Positions 26,443-35,348 of a stretch of 64,000 nucleotides of DNA are shown here, one piece after another (position 1 is the first letter of the stretch; the number at the start of each line of letters is the position of its first letter). This stretch comes from Deltaproteobacteria bacterium (GTDB taxonomy: Bacteria > Desulfobacterota > Desulfuromonadia > Geobacterales > Pseudopelobacteraceae): NCBI GenBank assembly GCA_021780495.1, contig JAJXYO010000027.1:114507-178506 (forward strand). Direction: 5' to 3'. The notes under the pieces were generated by a model. That model made no database searches. It was not told the origin of the DNA and saw nothing but the letters and a program-made list of their open reading frames with translations. Both the position numbers and the translations under genes were made by a program.

Positions 26443-27771
26443 TTATACCCCGTAGACCACATAGCCGCGCTGCGGCGCCTCGACCTCGCACCAGCCGTCG
26501 GCCCCGGTGGTCACCGGTTGGGGGTCGTAAATCTCGCCCTGCGCCCGCCAGGCCTTGGGGCTCAGGGTCGTATTCTTGAAGCGGCTCCGGACCGAATGCC
26601 TGATGGTGCCCCCGGAATTGTTCAGGGCCATTACCAGTCCCGGCTGATCACCCTCGCCGCTGCGTTCCATGGCGTAGAAGCGGTCGTCCACGTACAGGAT
26701 GTTCGTCTGGCCGCCGGCATGGCTCTCATGCAGCTGCACCAGGGCCTCGATCCCGCTCGGCTGCCCCGGTTGGCCCAGGCCGTAGCGGAAATAGTCCTTC
26801 CAGTAGACGCAGGGATAGCCCTCGTGGGTCAGGATGTAGGCATAGGCCAGCATCTTGTCGCTGATGACCTCATCCCCCCCGCGGAAGTCGTGGTTGTCAA
26901 CGAAGGTGACCGCCTCGAAGGGGCGGTCCTTCATCAGGACGCCCCCCTCCGCCAGGGTGCGCAGGCTGAAGCCGGGGGTGTCGCAGAGCGACTTCAGGCG
27001 GTAGCGCAGGGGAAAGTCGAAGGCCCCGACCCGGTTGGCGGCCCACTGGTTGACCGAATCGAGCCAGGAGTCGATATACTCGTCGCCGGCCCAGCACTCC
27101 CCGACCCCGTAGACATCCACCGGCTGCTTGTTGCGCGTGTACTGACGGTCGTGGATCCCCCGCACGATCCAGCCGCCGAAGCCCTTGACGAAGTCGTAGC
27201 GGAAGCCGTCGAAGCCGATCTCCTCGACCAGCCACTTGGCGTGGTTGAGGATGCCGGTCATGACCCGCGGGTTGGTATGGCAGAGGTCCGGCATGTCGCC
27301 GAAGGCCCCCGGGTCCGAATCGGGATAGGGAGAGGGATTGAAGCAGGTCCAGTCGCGGGTGAAGATGTTGCTCTTGGGTTTGAACAGGGTCCACCTGTCC
27401 TGTTGCAGGATCGGGTTGAACTCCTGGGCGTCGGCGCCGTTGTTGTGGTTGAGCACCAGGTCGGCGTAGACCTTCATATCCAGCCCGTGGGCGGTGTTGA
27501 TGAGCGCCTTCAGCTCCGGCTCGGAGCCGAACCAGGTCTTGACCGACCCCTTCTGATCATACGTCCCCAGGTCGTAGTAATCGTAGACATCGTACCCCAT
27601 GGACATCTGGCCGAAGAGGTTCGAGCCCTTGCCGGCGGGCGGCAGCCAGAGCGCCGTAAACCCGGCGGACCTGAGCTGCTCCAGCTTCGTGGCGACGAAG
27701 TTCCACCAGGTCTGTTCCTGGTTCTCTTCCCGCGGACAATCCCAATAAAATCCCTGCATGAGTACGCCCAT
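26443..27771 (-). CDS. GH13 alpha-amylase, cytoplasmic
   Basis: 442-residue glycoside hydrolase family 13 enzyme hydrolysing alpha-1,4 glucans. The TIM-barrel motifs are in order: VYADLVLNHNNG (region I), GFRYDFVKG (region II, nucleophile Asp), GVGECWAG (region III, acid/base Glu) and FVDNHD (region IV). It starts MGVLMQGFYWDCP, as in glucan 1,4-alpha-maltotetraohydrolase/AmyA-like enzymes, and has no signal peptide, so an intracellular role in glycogen or maltodextrin turnover is inferred. A short C-terminal beta domain ends VEAPQRGYVVYGV. AAAGGAG precedes the ATG. Confidence 0.93.
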   Translation of the reverse strand: MGVLMQGFYWDCPREENQEQTWWNFVATKLEQLRSAGFTALWLPPAGKGSNLFGQMSMGYDVYDYYDLGTYDQKGSVKTWFGSEPELKALINTAHGLDMKVYADLVLNHNNGADAQEFNPILQQDRWTLFKPKSNIFTRDWTCFNPSPYPDSDPGAFGDMPDLCHTNPRVMTGILNHAKWLVEEIGFDGFRYDFVKGFGGWIVRGIHDRQYTRNKQPVDVYGVGECWAGDEYIDSWLDSVNQWAANRVGAFDFPLRYRLKSLCDTPGFSLRTLAEGGVLMKDRPFEAVTFVDNHDFRGGDEVISDKMLAYAYILTHEGYPCVYWKDYFRYGLGQPGQPSGIEALVQLHESHAGGQTNILYVDDRFYAMERSGEGDQPGLVMALNNSGGTIRHSVRSRFKNTTLSPKAWRAQGEIYDPQPVTTGADGWCEVEAPQRGYVVYGV

Positions 27772-27786
27772 TTGATTCTCCTTTCG

Positions 27787-27924
27787 TAACCACCCCCAAC
27801 CCCCTCCTTGACGGGAAGGAGGGGGCTTTATACATCTGGTTTTTTGCCTTCCTCTATTTTAGGGTGGGCTTTACGCCTCTGGTTTTTACCCCCCTCCTGT
27901 TTTAGGAGGGGTTGGGGGTGGTAA
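27787..27924. repeat. inverted-repeat element between amylase and rhomboid genes
   Basis: Arms 27787-27809 (TAACCACCCCCAACCCCCTC...) and 27904-27924 (AGGAGGGGTTGGGGGTGGTA...) are inverted copies. A shorter internal hairpin, CCTCCTTGACGGGAAGGAGG, lies at 27803-27822. This resembles the dispersed 'accacccccaaccccctcct' palindromic repeats found near operon ends. Confidence 0.7.
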
Positions 27925-27987
27925 GGTTTCGGGGTTCTGGGTGTAGTAAGCTTCTCCCCCCTTCTCGCTGCTGAATCTCAGATCCGA

Positions 27988-29625
27988 TCACACCGGGACC
28001 AGGCTCTTGCACCCCGGATAGCCGGCGCAGACCCAGAACCACCGGCCGGCCTGGGGACCCTTGTTGACGCAGCGTTTCTGCATGGCGGAGCGACAGAGCG
28101 GGCAGGTCATGGCATGGCTGCCCGCGGTTGCAGCGCCGCTGACCGCTGCGTCTGCCGTCCGGACCGGCGCCTCGGTGGGCGGCTCCGGCAGGGGGCGTCC
28201 CAACCGGACGTAGGCCCGCTGGGTAACCTCGGCCTGCGGGAACTCCCGGATCAAGGTTTCGTAGTACCCCCCCGCCACCTCTTCAAAGCCCAGCTTGTCG
28301 AGCATGGCGGCACACTGGGCCAGGGCGCGCTGGCGCACGGCCGGGGCCACATCCGCAGCGGCGATGACCGCATCCAGGCAGCGGGTGGCGCTATCCAGGT
28401 CGCCCTGGCGCTGGAAGATGCCCGCCAGGGCCACCAGGGCACCCGGCTCAAGCGGCTGGCGGTAGGATTTGCCGTACTCCAGGTAGGCCCGGGCCGCCTC
28501 CGGCGGATCGGCGGCGATCAACAGCGGGATCACCCTGGCGTACAGCTCGCGCCCCTCATCCGTGGCGACATACTTGGACTTGACCCTGGCCAGCATCAGC
28601 ATTGCCTCGACGTTGCCGGGATTGCGCTGCAGCACCAGGCGCAGCGACTGCTCCCCCTCGCAGTAGCCGACCGTGGCGCCGGCCGCCTTGACGCCGATCT
28701 CCAGATGCCGCTCCTCGACCGCCCCTTCCCCCAGCTTGAGAAATCCGGCCAGGAGCATGCCCGAGATCATCCCGCCCAGATGGGCCCAATGCCCGACCAT
28801 CGAGGCGCTCTGCCCCGAGAGTTGGCCGATGCCGCCCGACAGATTGGCCAGGAAGAACAGGCCGATGATCACCAGCGAGTTGAGCCGCACCTTGAGGCTG
28901 ATGGGCAGGATCAGGGAGAAGATCCCCAGGATCGGCAGGGGAAAGATCATGCTCTTGAAGTAGCAGCGCACGGCGAAAACGCCCATGATGCCCGCGATGG
29001 CGCCGGAAGCGCCCAGAACGTGGCCCGGCTCGCCGGAGGCGATGAACCAGGCCAGCACAAAGGCCACGCCGCCGAACAGTCCGGTGATCAGGTACAGCAG
29101 GGCAAAGCGGCCAGGGCCGATGCGCCGCTCGACCGACGTGCCCAGAGCCCACAGGAACAGCATATTGCCCCACAGGTGGACCCCATTGGCGTGCAGGAAC
29201 ATGGAGGTGAAGGCGCTGACCACCACGTTCCACAGATTGGGCTCGCGGGGCAGGAACACCAGGTTGTTCATGATGAACTTAGCATCGCCCCAGGGGGCGG
29301 CCTCGTACAGATAGAAGATCAGAACATTGAGCAGGATGATGCCGTAGGTGACCCAAGGCACCACCTCTTTCTTGCGGTCGCCCTCGGTGTACATGATCGG
29401 GATGAAGGTGACGTGCTGTTTGAGCAGTTCATAGGGGCTGGTGCCCTCGGTGGCGGCCTTGAAGCGGATGTAGAGCAGGAAGATGATGGGGAACATGATG
29501 AACAGCAGCAGAAGCAGGCCGCTCAGGTAGGTCTTGACGAGGATGATCAGAAAGATGGTCAGGAAGGCCTTGGCGATAAAGGCCTGTTCTTCGTGGCGTT
29601 CGAAGTATTCTTGTATGGCCTGCAT
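27988..29625 (-). CDS. rhomboid protease fused to TPR region and C4 zinc ribbon
   Basis: 545 residues. An N-terminal amphipathic and hydrophobic region (1-55) is followed by a six-helix rhomboid core (~90-300). The catalytic Ser is in VLGASGAIAGIMG and the His in GHWAHLGGM, with the N-terminal HxxxN-like element FLHANGVHLWGNMLFLW, so it should be an active intramembrane serine protease. A helical TPR-like region (~330-480) has repeats such as VALAGIFQRQGDLDSATRCL. The tail CPLCRSAMQKRCVNKG, then WFWVCAGYPGC, is a topoisomerase-I-type C4 zinc ribbon. The combination is unusual. AGGCC/GGAGG precedes the ATG; the gene appears monocistronic. Confidence 0.9.
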   Translation of the reverse strand: MQAIQEYFERHEEQAFIAKAFLTIFLIILVKTYLSGLLLLLFIMFPIIFLLYIRFKAATEGTSPYELLKQHVTFIPIMYTEGDRKKEVVPWVTYGIILLNVLIFYLYEAAPWGDAKFIMNNLVFLPREPNLWNVVVSAFTSMFLHANGVHLWGNMLFLWALGTSVERRIGPGRFALLYLITGLFGGVAFVLAWFIASGEPGHVLGASGAIAGIMGVFAVRCYFKSMIFPLPILGIFSLILPISLKVRLNSLVIIGLFFLANLSGGIGQLSGQSASMVGHWAHLGGMISGMLLAGFLKLGEGAVEERHLEIGVKAAGATVGYCEGEQSLRLVLQRNPGNVEAMLMLARVKSKYVATDEGRELYARVIPLLIAADPPEAARAYLEYGKSYRQPLEPGALVALAGIFQRQGDLDSATRCLDAVIAAADVAPAVRQRALAQCAAMLDKLGFEEVAGGYYETLIREFPQAEVTQRAYVRLGRPLPEPPTEAPVRTADAAVSGAATAGSHAMTCPLCRSAMQKRCVNKGPQAGRWFWVCAGYPGCKSLVPV

Positions 29626-30415
29626 GCGCGGTGGCCTCCGGTTGGGTTAGGATGGCATTACAAGTTGAGTGATGATTTCGTTGGAGTAGAGGCTACCTTT
29701 CGTCTTACGTTGATCATAACGTGGCCTGTGCCATTGCTGGTCACCTTTATCTGCCAGGCATGTTTCAAAATCCCGGAAATCTCGAACCAATCATGATGCT
29801 GAAAGGCCTTTAGTTTTTCAGCAAATAAGCGTCTTGACGTCACAACGTCACAGCACTATAGTTACAGGCAGGAGGTACAACACATGGGCGCACTTACCAA
29901 ACGGGTAGCTGATATGAAAATCTCATGGTTACGGTGTTTCATTTTGAGCTCCTTTTTTTGCTAGAATGAAAAACAAACATTATCAAGCCTACTCCCATGA
30001 CAAACCGAGTCAATTTCCCGCTGGCCATCTTTTAAAAACTACTCTTCCCTTTCGAGTTCCAACAAAAAAAGCCGCTCAATCAGCACACAGCTGACCAAAG
30101 CGACTTTTCCAACATCAAATAGCCCCACTCGCGTGAAACCATTATTCCCCCCAGCCATTTACACATTTCAATGAATGCATTTTTAATACTCCTTCGATAT
30201 AGGTGTGTCAATGGATTCGTATACAGATTGCCAAGGTATCGTATGAATGGTGCCGGGAGGTGCAGCGAAGTGCGCACCCTGACACCGTTTGATACAATTT
30301 AATGCCATTTAATACCGTTTGACGCTTACTGCTAAGGAAAAATATGAAGATCAGGTCTGCATTCAACAGTAAAGGGATAACTCCCATCTCCTTGAGCTCC
30401 GAACTATCTCCCGCC
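29626..30415. other. intergenic region with little coding signal
   Basis: About 790 bases, more AT-rich than its surroundings. It holds one possible micro-ORF with a strong ribosome site (29884-29964) and a short imperfect repeat of 'aat(g/a)ccatttaataccgttt' near 30290-30325. A 61-codon minus frame at 29658-29843 has no clear start signal. Confidence 0.4.
29884..29964 (+). CDS. possible 26-residue micro-ORF
   Basis: The ATG at 29884 has AGGAGG eight bases upstream and reads MGALTKRVADMKISWLRCFI followed by a short hydrophobic end and TAG. A basic start and hydrophobic tail could make a membrane micropeptide, or it may be the 5' stub of a decayed gene. Only the ribosome site argues for it. 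Confidence 0.25.
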   Translation: MGALTKRVADMKISWLRCFILSSFFC

Positions 30416-31033
30416 TCAACACATCACAATGTTTTCGAGACTGAACTCAAACGGCGCGGCATCGGCTCCCGGACCGCCTCCGGTCATGACGATGTCGGCA
30501 CTGGCGATGCCCAGCAGGTTCAACTCGGTATTAACGCTGGAGATGACGGCCGAATTCATAATCTGGCCCTGTTCGACCTGCGAAACCACCCCGATCCAGA
30601 GGCTGGGATTGAATGCGAAAGCGGCCTGTTGCAGCGGGGCAATCGAGGTTGTGACCGCCAGCAGCTTGCCATCCCTGTAGATGCTGGCATTGATAGCGCC
30701 CCTGGCCAAGGCGTTGAGTACCTGCACCTCGTGACGACTGGTGGCGCTGCCGGCCAGCACTAGCTGGTCACCCGATGGGGTCAGGACCATCTGGAACAGC
30801 TGGCCGTTGTGCGCGTCCAGATGGGGGGTGTAGTTGCCATAGCTGTCGCTGGCACTGACCTGCATGGTCGTCGGGAAAAGGAAGGGATGGTTATCACCCT
30901 GCCCGCAGTAGCGGATGACCAGCCAGGCCACAACCAGTTCTTCGAAACCAGCTGCGATGTTTCTCTGGAAAATAACAACCGCCGAGTTGTTGGCGTCGTC
31001 TGATCGGTTGATGAAGTTCAATCGAATATCCAT
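30416..31033 (-). CDS. hypothetical beta-rich protein, last gene of the YG-repeat RiPP-like operon
   Basis: 205 residues with AGGAGG eight bases before the ATG at 31033. No signal peptide. It begins MDIRLNFINRSDDANNSAVV and contains WLVIRYCGQGDNHPF and SDSYGNYTPHLDAHNGQLFQ, a pattern of alternating strands consistent with a soluble beta-sandwich. It starts 76 bases after the decarboxylase-carboxypeptidase fusion on the same strand, so it is probably the last gene of that operon. I recognise no characterised family. It could be a partner, immunity or binding protein for the product; that is speculation. Confidence 0.7.
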   Translation of the reverse strand: MDIRLNFINRSDDANNSAVVIFQRNIAAGFEELVVAWLVIRYCGQGDNHPFLFPTTMQVSASDSYGNYTPHLDAHNGQLFQMVLTPSGDQLVLAGSATSRHEVQVLNALARGAINASIYRDGKLLAVTTSIAPLQQAAFAFNPSLWIGVVSQVEQGQIMNSAVISSVNTELNLLGIASADIVMTGGGPGADAAPFEFSLENIVMC

Positions 31034-31109
31034 GCTTGCCTCCTGTTGCTGAAAGTAATCACAACACCCACCCCGAATTCCGGTACTGCCGGAACATCGT
31101 GCTTACCCC

Positions 31110-34100
31110 CTATGATCGGGTCTCTGCCTGTTCAGACAGCGGATCATAGGTCTTGAACACCTCATTGAAAATCCAGGCATGCAGCATATCCAGGGCGATC
31201 TTGGGCTGATACAGCGGCACCTGGTGGCCGGACATGGGGATCTCGATCTGCATCAGGTTGGCATAGCGCTTAAGGCAGCCCTGGGTAACCTTGTTGTTGC
31301 TGCTGTCGGTGGTGTACCACACCTGGCGCTTGAGCTTGGCCCAGCTGTCCCTGCCCGACCACTCCATGTTCCGCAGAATCTGTTCGGTGCCGGAAAAACC
31401 GCAGGACATATCGAAGTTGCCGGTATAAAAGAGCAGTTGGTAGGCCGGCTTGCCGTTGATGAGCGTTTCAACCAGAGGCGGAATAACCGTCGTAACCGAG
31501 GCCATCATGTCATTGATCAGGTTGTCGGAAACCGGTCCGGCGGCATCCTCGAAACTCCAGACAACCTCTGGCGGCACATGCAGGGCCTGCTTTACCAACG
31601 GGCTGCCCAGGTAGCTGCGCAGGGGCTGCAAGGAGGCATCCGACCAACTGCGGACATCGTAGATATTTTCGCCGCCGCCGCAGGCGGTCAGCGTGGAACT
31701 TAGCTTGGTTCCATCCGTGAAGGCCTGTTTCATATCCCCTTTTCTCAAATCCACGGAGAACTGTTCAAACTGGTTGAATGCGGTCTTCTTCTGATTGGTA
31801 TCGACCAAACCGAGCATAAAGGCGTACTGAATCTGATCAAAGGTCTGCTTTTCCGGGTACATCCAGCCGTCGCCGATAGCCATGCCCCGCAGCGGGATAT
31901 ACAGTCCATTGCCGGTTTTGTTGCGTGTGGTGATCTCTGTGGCGATGTACGGCAGATATTTGCCGGCATAACTTTCCCCGGTCAGATAGAGCGGATTGGC
32001 GCGGTATTCCGGGTGTTTGGCATAGAAATCCTGCAGGGCGGTGACGAACTGCCGGGCCAGTTCCGCTTCGGTTTTGACATAGGTATGCGGCTGTTTGGTG
32101 CTGAAGCCGGTGCCGACCGGCTGATCCCAGTAGATCAGATGGCTTTTGCTGTTCCAGCTGTAACTGTTTGGCGTCAGCAGGCCGTCGCTGCCCATGGCAA
32201 AGGGACCGTTTTCCAGAAACAGACCGGCCAGGGAGGAGGCGCCCGGGCCGCCATTGAGCCACAGCACCAGTGGCGTCTGTTCATCCGGTTTTGTCTGGCT
32301 TTCGAAGAACCAGTAAAACAGCTCGTTGCCGTTTTTATCGGCGGTGGCATACCCGGCGTAGGAGTTGTTGAGGGTGTACCAGCGGGCCGGTCGGGCGCTG
32401 GCGTCGCTCGGGATCGCCGCGACACGGTCGGGTGATTCGGCGGGCATGACGCGCTGTTGCAGGGTTTGCGCTGTTTGCAGGGTGGCGATCTGCTGCAAGA
32501 CCTCCTGTTTGAACAGCCCCATGATCATGTCGATAAAGCCGTTGGTGGTCGGCCAGGGATGCAGGATCGTGTTGATGATAAAGGTCATGGACTGATCGTC
32601 GGGTATGGTAATCCCCAGCTCGTTACCAATGCGTGTCAAGGGCACCTTGTAGTTCTGATTGCTGAGATTGGAGCTGGTGATGATAAAGGGGGTGTCTTTT
32701 TGATGGGCCTGTTCAGGGGTGGTAATGGAAAATTTCAGCAACAGGTTGTTGTTGAGCGTATTCAGCTTGCCAAGGTCCGTATTCCAGTGACCGTCCTTGT
32801 TCTTGAAGTTGACCACGAAGGAGTTGATCAGCGCATCCGAACCGATCTGTTGCAACACGGCAATCAGGTCCTGGTTCTGAGCCAGCTGCTCGTTGCTTGT
32901 GCCGATGATGTTGTCTCTGATGTAGCGGATGATGCCGGCCTTGCCGGTGGCCAGGGTTTGCCCCTGACAGCCGGTGATCTTTTCCGGCAGCGGCACCAGC
33001 GATTCTATCCGGAAGATATCGTCGTCGCCGGCCAGTGTCAGCCAGTAGCAGTAGTACAGTTTGGCGCTGAAGGCGCACTCGCCCAGGATCAGGCCGTAGC
33101 CGCTGTTGTCCAGCGGGATGCTGCGATGGGCCATCCAGACGGCTGCCGCGGCAGCGCCCGGCTTGGAGCCTTCCAGGCCGAAGATCCCCATGTTGAGACT
33201 GGCATCCGAATGGATGTAGGCGGCGTTGAAGGTGATGAAGTAGCGCATCAGGCCGTTACGGTAACAGAGCGAGCCGGCCGGGTACGGTATGAAACCGGCC
33301 TTGTGCGGATCGACCGTCAGTGTATCGGCCAGCTGTAAGAGCGCATACTGTTTCTGGGCATATGCCGAGAGCGGCACGGTGGCCACAAACCCGGACGGTT
33401 TCGCTGCTGCGCCGGCGGTGTGAGGATCGATCATCATGGTGCGCAGGTAGCCGCCCCAGGCGGCATCGCAGTGCACCAGGAAATTCAGTCCGTTGAAGCG
33501 AGAGCTGCCGCTGATGGTCTCCCGGCGCAGATCGAGGATACCTTCAAGGTTATCCACCACCCCTTCTTCGGTGCTGCCGATGACAACGACCACCATCAGC
33601 ACCGGGATACCGTTGCTGGCGCAATCCAGGAGTTGATCCCGTAACCGGCCGATATCCATGCGGCAGTTATCGTCGACCGGGATACCCACGACGCTGTCTT
33701 GCCCCAGCCCCAGAACGGTTCCCGATTTCGGCCAGGAATAGTGGTTGGTGGCCGGCACGAAGACCCGCATGGCCTTGATCTCGGGGTACCTCTGGCTGTA
33801 GTACATCAGCCCCTTGTTCTGGATCAGAAACGGGGTCAGAAATTTATCGATACCGGTCTCTTTATAGCGCGGACAGTAGTGAATGATATTTTCGGCCAGG
33901 CAGGAGACCTCATCGGGCAACAGGTTGAGCAGCTGCCAGGTCGTGCACTCGACGAGCGGTTTCGTTTTCAGCACCATCACGGCCGGGTTGCCTTCCGCTT
34001 CATACACGGTGACGGTAAGGTTTTGGTAGGCCTCGGCCAGTTCGTTCTTCCGGTAGCAAAACAGGGCCTCCTTGATTGCCAGGGGGTAGAATTTCAGATT

Positions 34101-34694
34101 CCTGGCTACCCACATGGATTCCAGATTGGCAATGGTGCCGTCAGCGGTGATATGCCCCCAGGGATTGACCTTGACCGGATTATCGTTGCTAGCCACCACG
34201 AACTCCCGGGCAAATCCCATCAGGCTGCAAAGCTGCCCGCCGACCTCCTTTTCCAGTGCACAGGTCTGGGGGCCGCCTTCGGTGGCAACATTATTCTGGT
34301 TGTACATCATGGCGGTGATATAGCCGACATTGGCCGGCAGAACCGTATCCCAGTTCATGTGGGCCTGGTAGCGCTCGCTGAAAAACGGCACACTGTCATG
34401 CAGTTTTTTTGACAGCTCCTGACGGGCAAGCTCCAGGTTCGTGCAGGCTGTCTGGTACTCCGGCGAGGATGTGATCTCCGCATCGATGTAGGGGGGATCG
34501 TTGTAGTAGGTCTTTCGGAACGCGGCATGCTCACTGAGGCTGGCGTTCACCAGCGTTTCCAGCAGGCCGGCATTTTCACCGCATGCCCCCAGAAACCAGG
34601 CGCCAACACGCTTGTAGCTCTCGTCAGCTGTTTCTTTTGTCTGGTTCTGCGCCATTGAAAACAGGGAATTCCGTTGGTTGCTTTGTTCTGACAT
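31110..34694 (-). CDS. tyrosine-decarboxylase-like PLP enzyme fused to S10 serine carboxypeptidase
   Basis: 1194 residues from the ATG at 34694 (AAGGAG nine bases upstream). Residues ~1-620 are a group II PLP decarboxylase very like enterococcal tyrosine decarboxylase: NPWGHITADGTIANLESMW, VPATNHYSWPKSGTVLGLG, VIGSTEEGVVDNLEGI, VHCDAAWGGYLRTM and the PLP lysine in VDPHKAGFIPYPAG near 463. Residues ~770-1190 are a peptidase family S10 domain: LWLNGGPGASSL, nucleophile Ser in GESYAGKYLP near 907, Asp in YTGNFDMSCGF near 1096 and His in MSGHQVPLYQP near 1155. Both active sites look complete. There is no signal peptide, so it is cytoplasmic. S10 enzymes are mainly eukaryotic, lysosomal or vacuolar, so the fusion is odd. 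It lies in the operon of the YG-repeat protein and radical SAM enzyme; processing of peptide ends and Tyr decarboxylation is an inference. Confidence 0.9.
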   Translation of the reverse strand: MSEQSNQRNSLFSMAQNQTKETADESYKRVGAWFLGACGENAGLLETLVNASLSEHAAFRKTYYNDPPYIDAEITSSPEYQTACTNLELARQELSKKLHDSVPFFSERYQAHMNWDTVLPANVGYITAMMYNQNNVATEGGPQTCALEKEVGGQLCSLMGFAREFVVASNDNPVKVNPWGHITADGTIANLESMWVARNLKFYPLAIKEALFCYRKNELAEAYQNLTVTVYEAEGNPAVMVLKTKPLVECTTWQLLNLLPDEVSCLAENIIHYCPRYKETGIDKFLTPFLIQNKGLMYYSQRYPEIKAMRVFVPATNHYSWPKSGTVLGLGQDSVVGIPVDDNCRMDIGRLRDQLLDCASNGIPVLMVVVVIGSTEEGVVDNLEGILDLRRETISGSSRFNGLNFLVHCDAAWGGYLRTMMIDPHTAGAAAKPSGFVATVPLSAYAQKQYALLQLADTLTVDPHKAGFIPYPAGSLCYRNGLMRYFITFNAAYIHSDASLNMGIFGLEGSKPGAAAAAVWMAHRSIPLDNSGYGLILGECAFSAKLYYCYWLTLAGDDDIFRIESLVPLPEKITGCQGQTLATGKAGIIRYIRDNIIGTSNEQLAQNQDLIAVLQQIGSDALINSFVVNFKNKDGHWNTDLGKLNTLNNNLLLKFSITTPEQAHQKDTPFIITSSNLSNQNYKVPLTRIGNELGITIPDDQSMTFIINTILHPWPTTNGFIDMIMGLFKQEVLQQIATLQTAQTLQQRVMPAESPDRVAAIPSDASARPARWYTLNNSYAGYATADKNGNELFYWFFESQTKPDEQTPLVLWLNGGPGASSLAGLFLENGPFAMGSDGLLTPNSYSWNSKSHLIYWDQPVGTGFSTKQPHTYVKTEAELARQFVTALQDFYAKHPEYRANPLYLTGESYAGKYLPYIATEITTRNKTGNGLYIPLRGMAIGDGWMYPEKQTFDQIQYAFMLGLVDTNQKKTAFNQFEQFSVDLRKGDMKQAFTDGTKLSSTLTACGGGENIYDVRSWSDASLQPLRSYLGSPLVKQALHVPPEVVWSFEDAAGPVSDNLINDMMASVTTVIPPLVETLINGKPAYQLLFYTGNFDMSCGFSGTEQILRNMEWSGRDSWAKLKRQVWYTTDSSNNKVTQGCLKRYANLMQIEIPMSGHQVPLYQPKIALDMLHAWIFNEVFKTYDPLSEQAETRS

Positions 34695-34824
34695 GTGCGT
34701 GTTCTCCTTACGAATAGAAATATGATTGCGGAAGTTCACTTGGGTCACGCCTACAGATTTCGTGTCCCTGAATCTGTAGACTCGATGCGTTTGCCGGATA
34801 TAAGAAATACTTATGTGTTGACAG

Positions 34825-35316
34825 CTACCCGTCGCTTATATTTACAGCGATCATCAATCGCTCATCTCCGGCGTACAACGTGCATGCAATGGCTTCGGAA
34901 GCGGACGGGAATATTTCACGAAAATCCCCATCCGTCACAAACACCGATGGTGTCGATAGCCGTACCTGCCGGCCTCTCCTGTCCAGGAACAGCTTTATGT
35001 CTCCACTGAGGATATTGACAATCTCGCCCATGGCATCAAACACATCAACTAAGAGCAGTTCATCACCCATGCACAACATCTCGGCAGAGGTACGCCGAGC
35101 CAGCGATTGCGGGCAATGCAGCGCCACTACCCCGCAATACGACCCTTCAAAACCAACCAGGGCTGTCAACCAGCCTTCCTGTTGTCCGGCCAACTGGCAC
35201 TGGCTCACCTTCAGGACAATATCAGCCGTCACCCGAAAGACATTACGGGCGCTATCCATCAGACATTGCTGCAGATCACTGCGTGAAATCATAGGACGTT
35301 GAGAATTACACAACAT
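34825..35316 (-). CDS. CheX-like phosphatase-fold protein
   Basis: About 163 residues. The segment DAMGEIVNILSGDIKLFL carries the ExxN motif used by CheC/CheX/FliY phosphatases to dephosphorylate CheY~P. The flanks (VLKVSQCQLAGQQEGW, VALHCPQSLARRTSAEML and FPSASEAIACTLYAG) fit the CheX alpha/beta fold. Only one ExxN motif is seen, as in CheX. The start is uncertain: ATG 35316 follows AGGAAC, while 35331 and 35289 are alternatives. It lies 32 bases after the radical SAM gene and 130 before the decarboxylase fusion. No chemotaxis gene is nearby, so its target could be one of the orphan receivers or it may have been recruited to another role. Confidence 0.75.
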   Translation of the reverse strand: MLCNSQRPMISRSDLQQCLMDSARNVFRVTADIVLKVSQCQLAGQQEGWLTALVGFEGSYCGVVALHCPQSLARRTSAEMLCMGDELLLVDVFDAMGEIVNILSGDIKLFLDRRGRQVRLSTPSVFVTDGDFREIFPSASEAIACTLYAGDERLMIAVNISDG

Positions 35317-35348
35317 GCGGTTCCTAACCATGGTTGTGATAGCCGGCT

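Noticed and set aside
26518..27789. Long plus-strand frame opposite the amylase
   Set aside because: Antisense shadow of a clear GH13 gene on the minus strand.
28114..29796. 560-codon plus-strand frame opposite the rhomboid gene
   Set aside because: Antisense shadow; low-complexity Gln/Gly/Asp/His-rich translation without domains.
29658..29843. 61-codon minus frame upstream of the rhomboid gene
   Set aside because: A HicA-like small protein was considered, but key residues are missing and no ribosome site is present.
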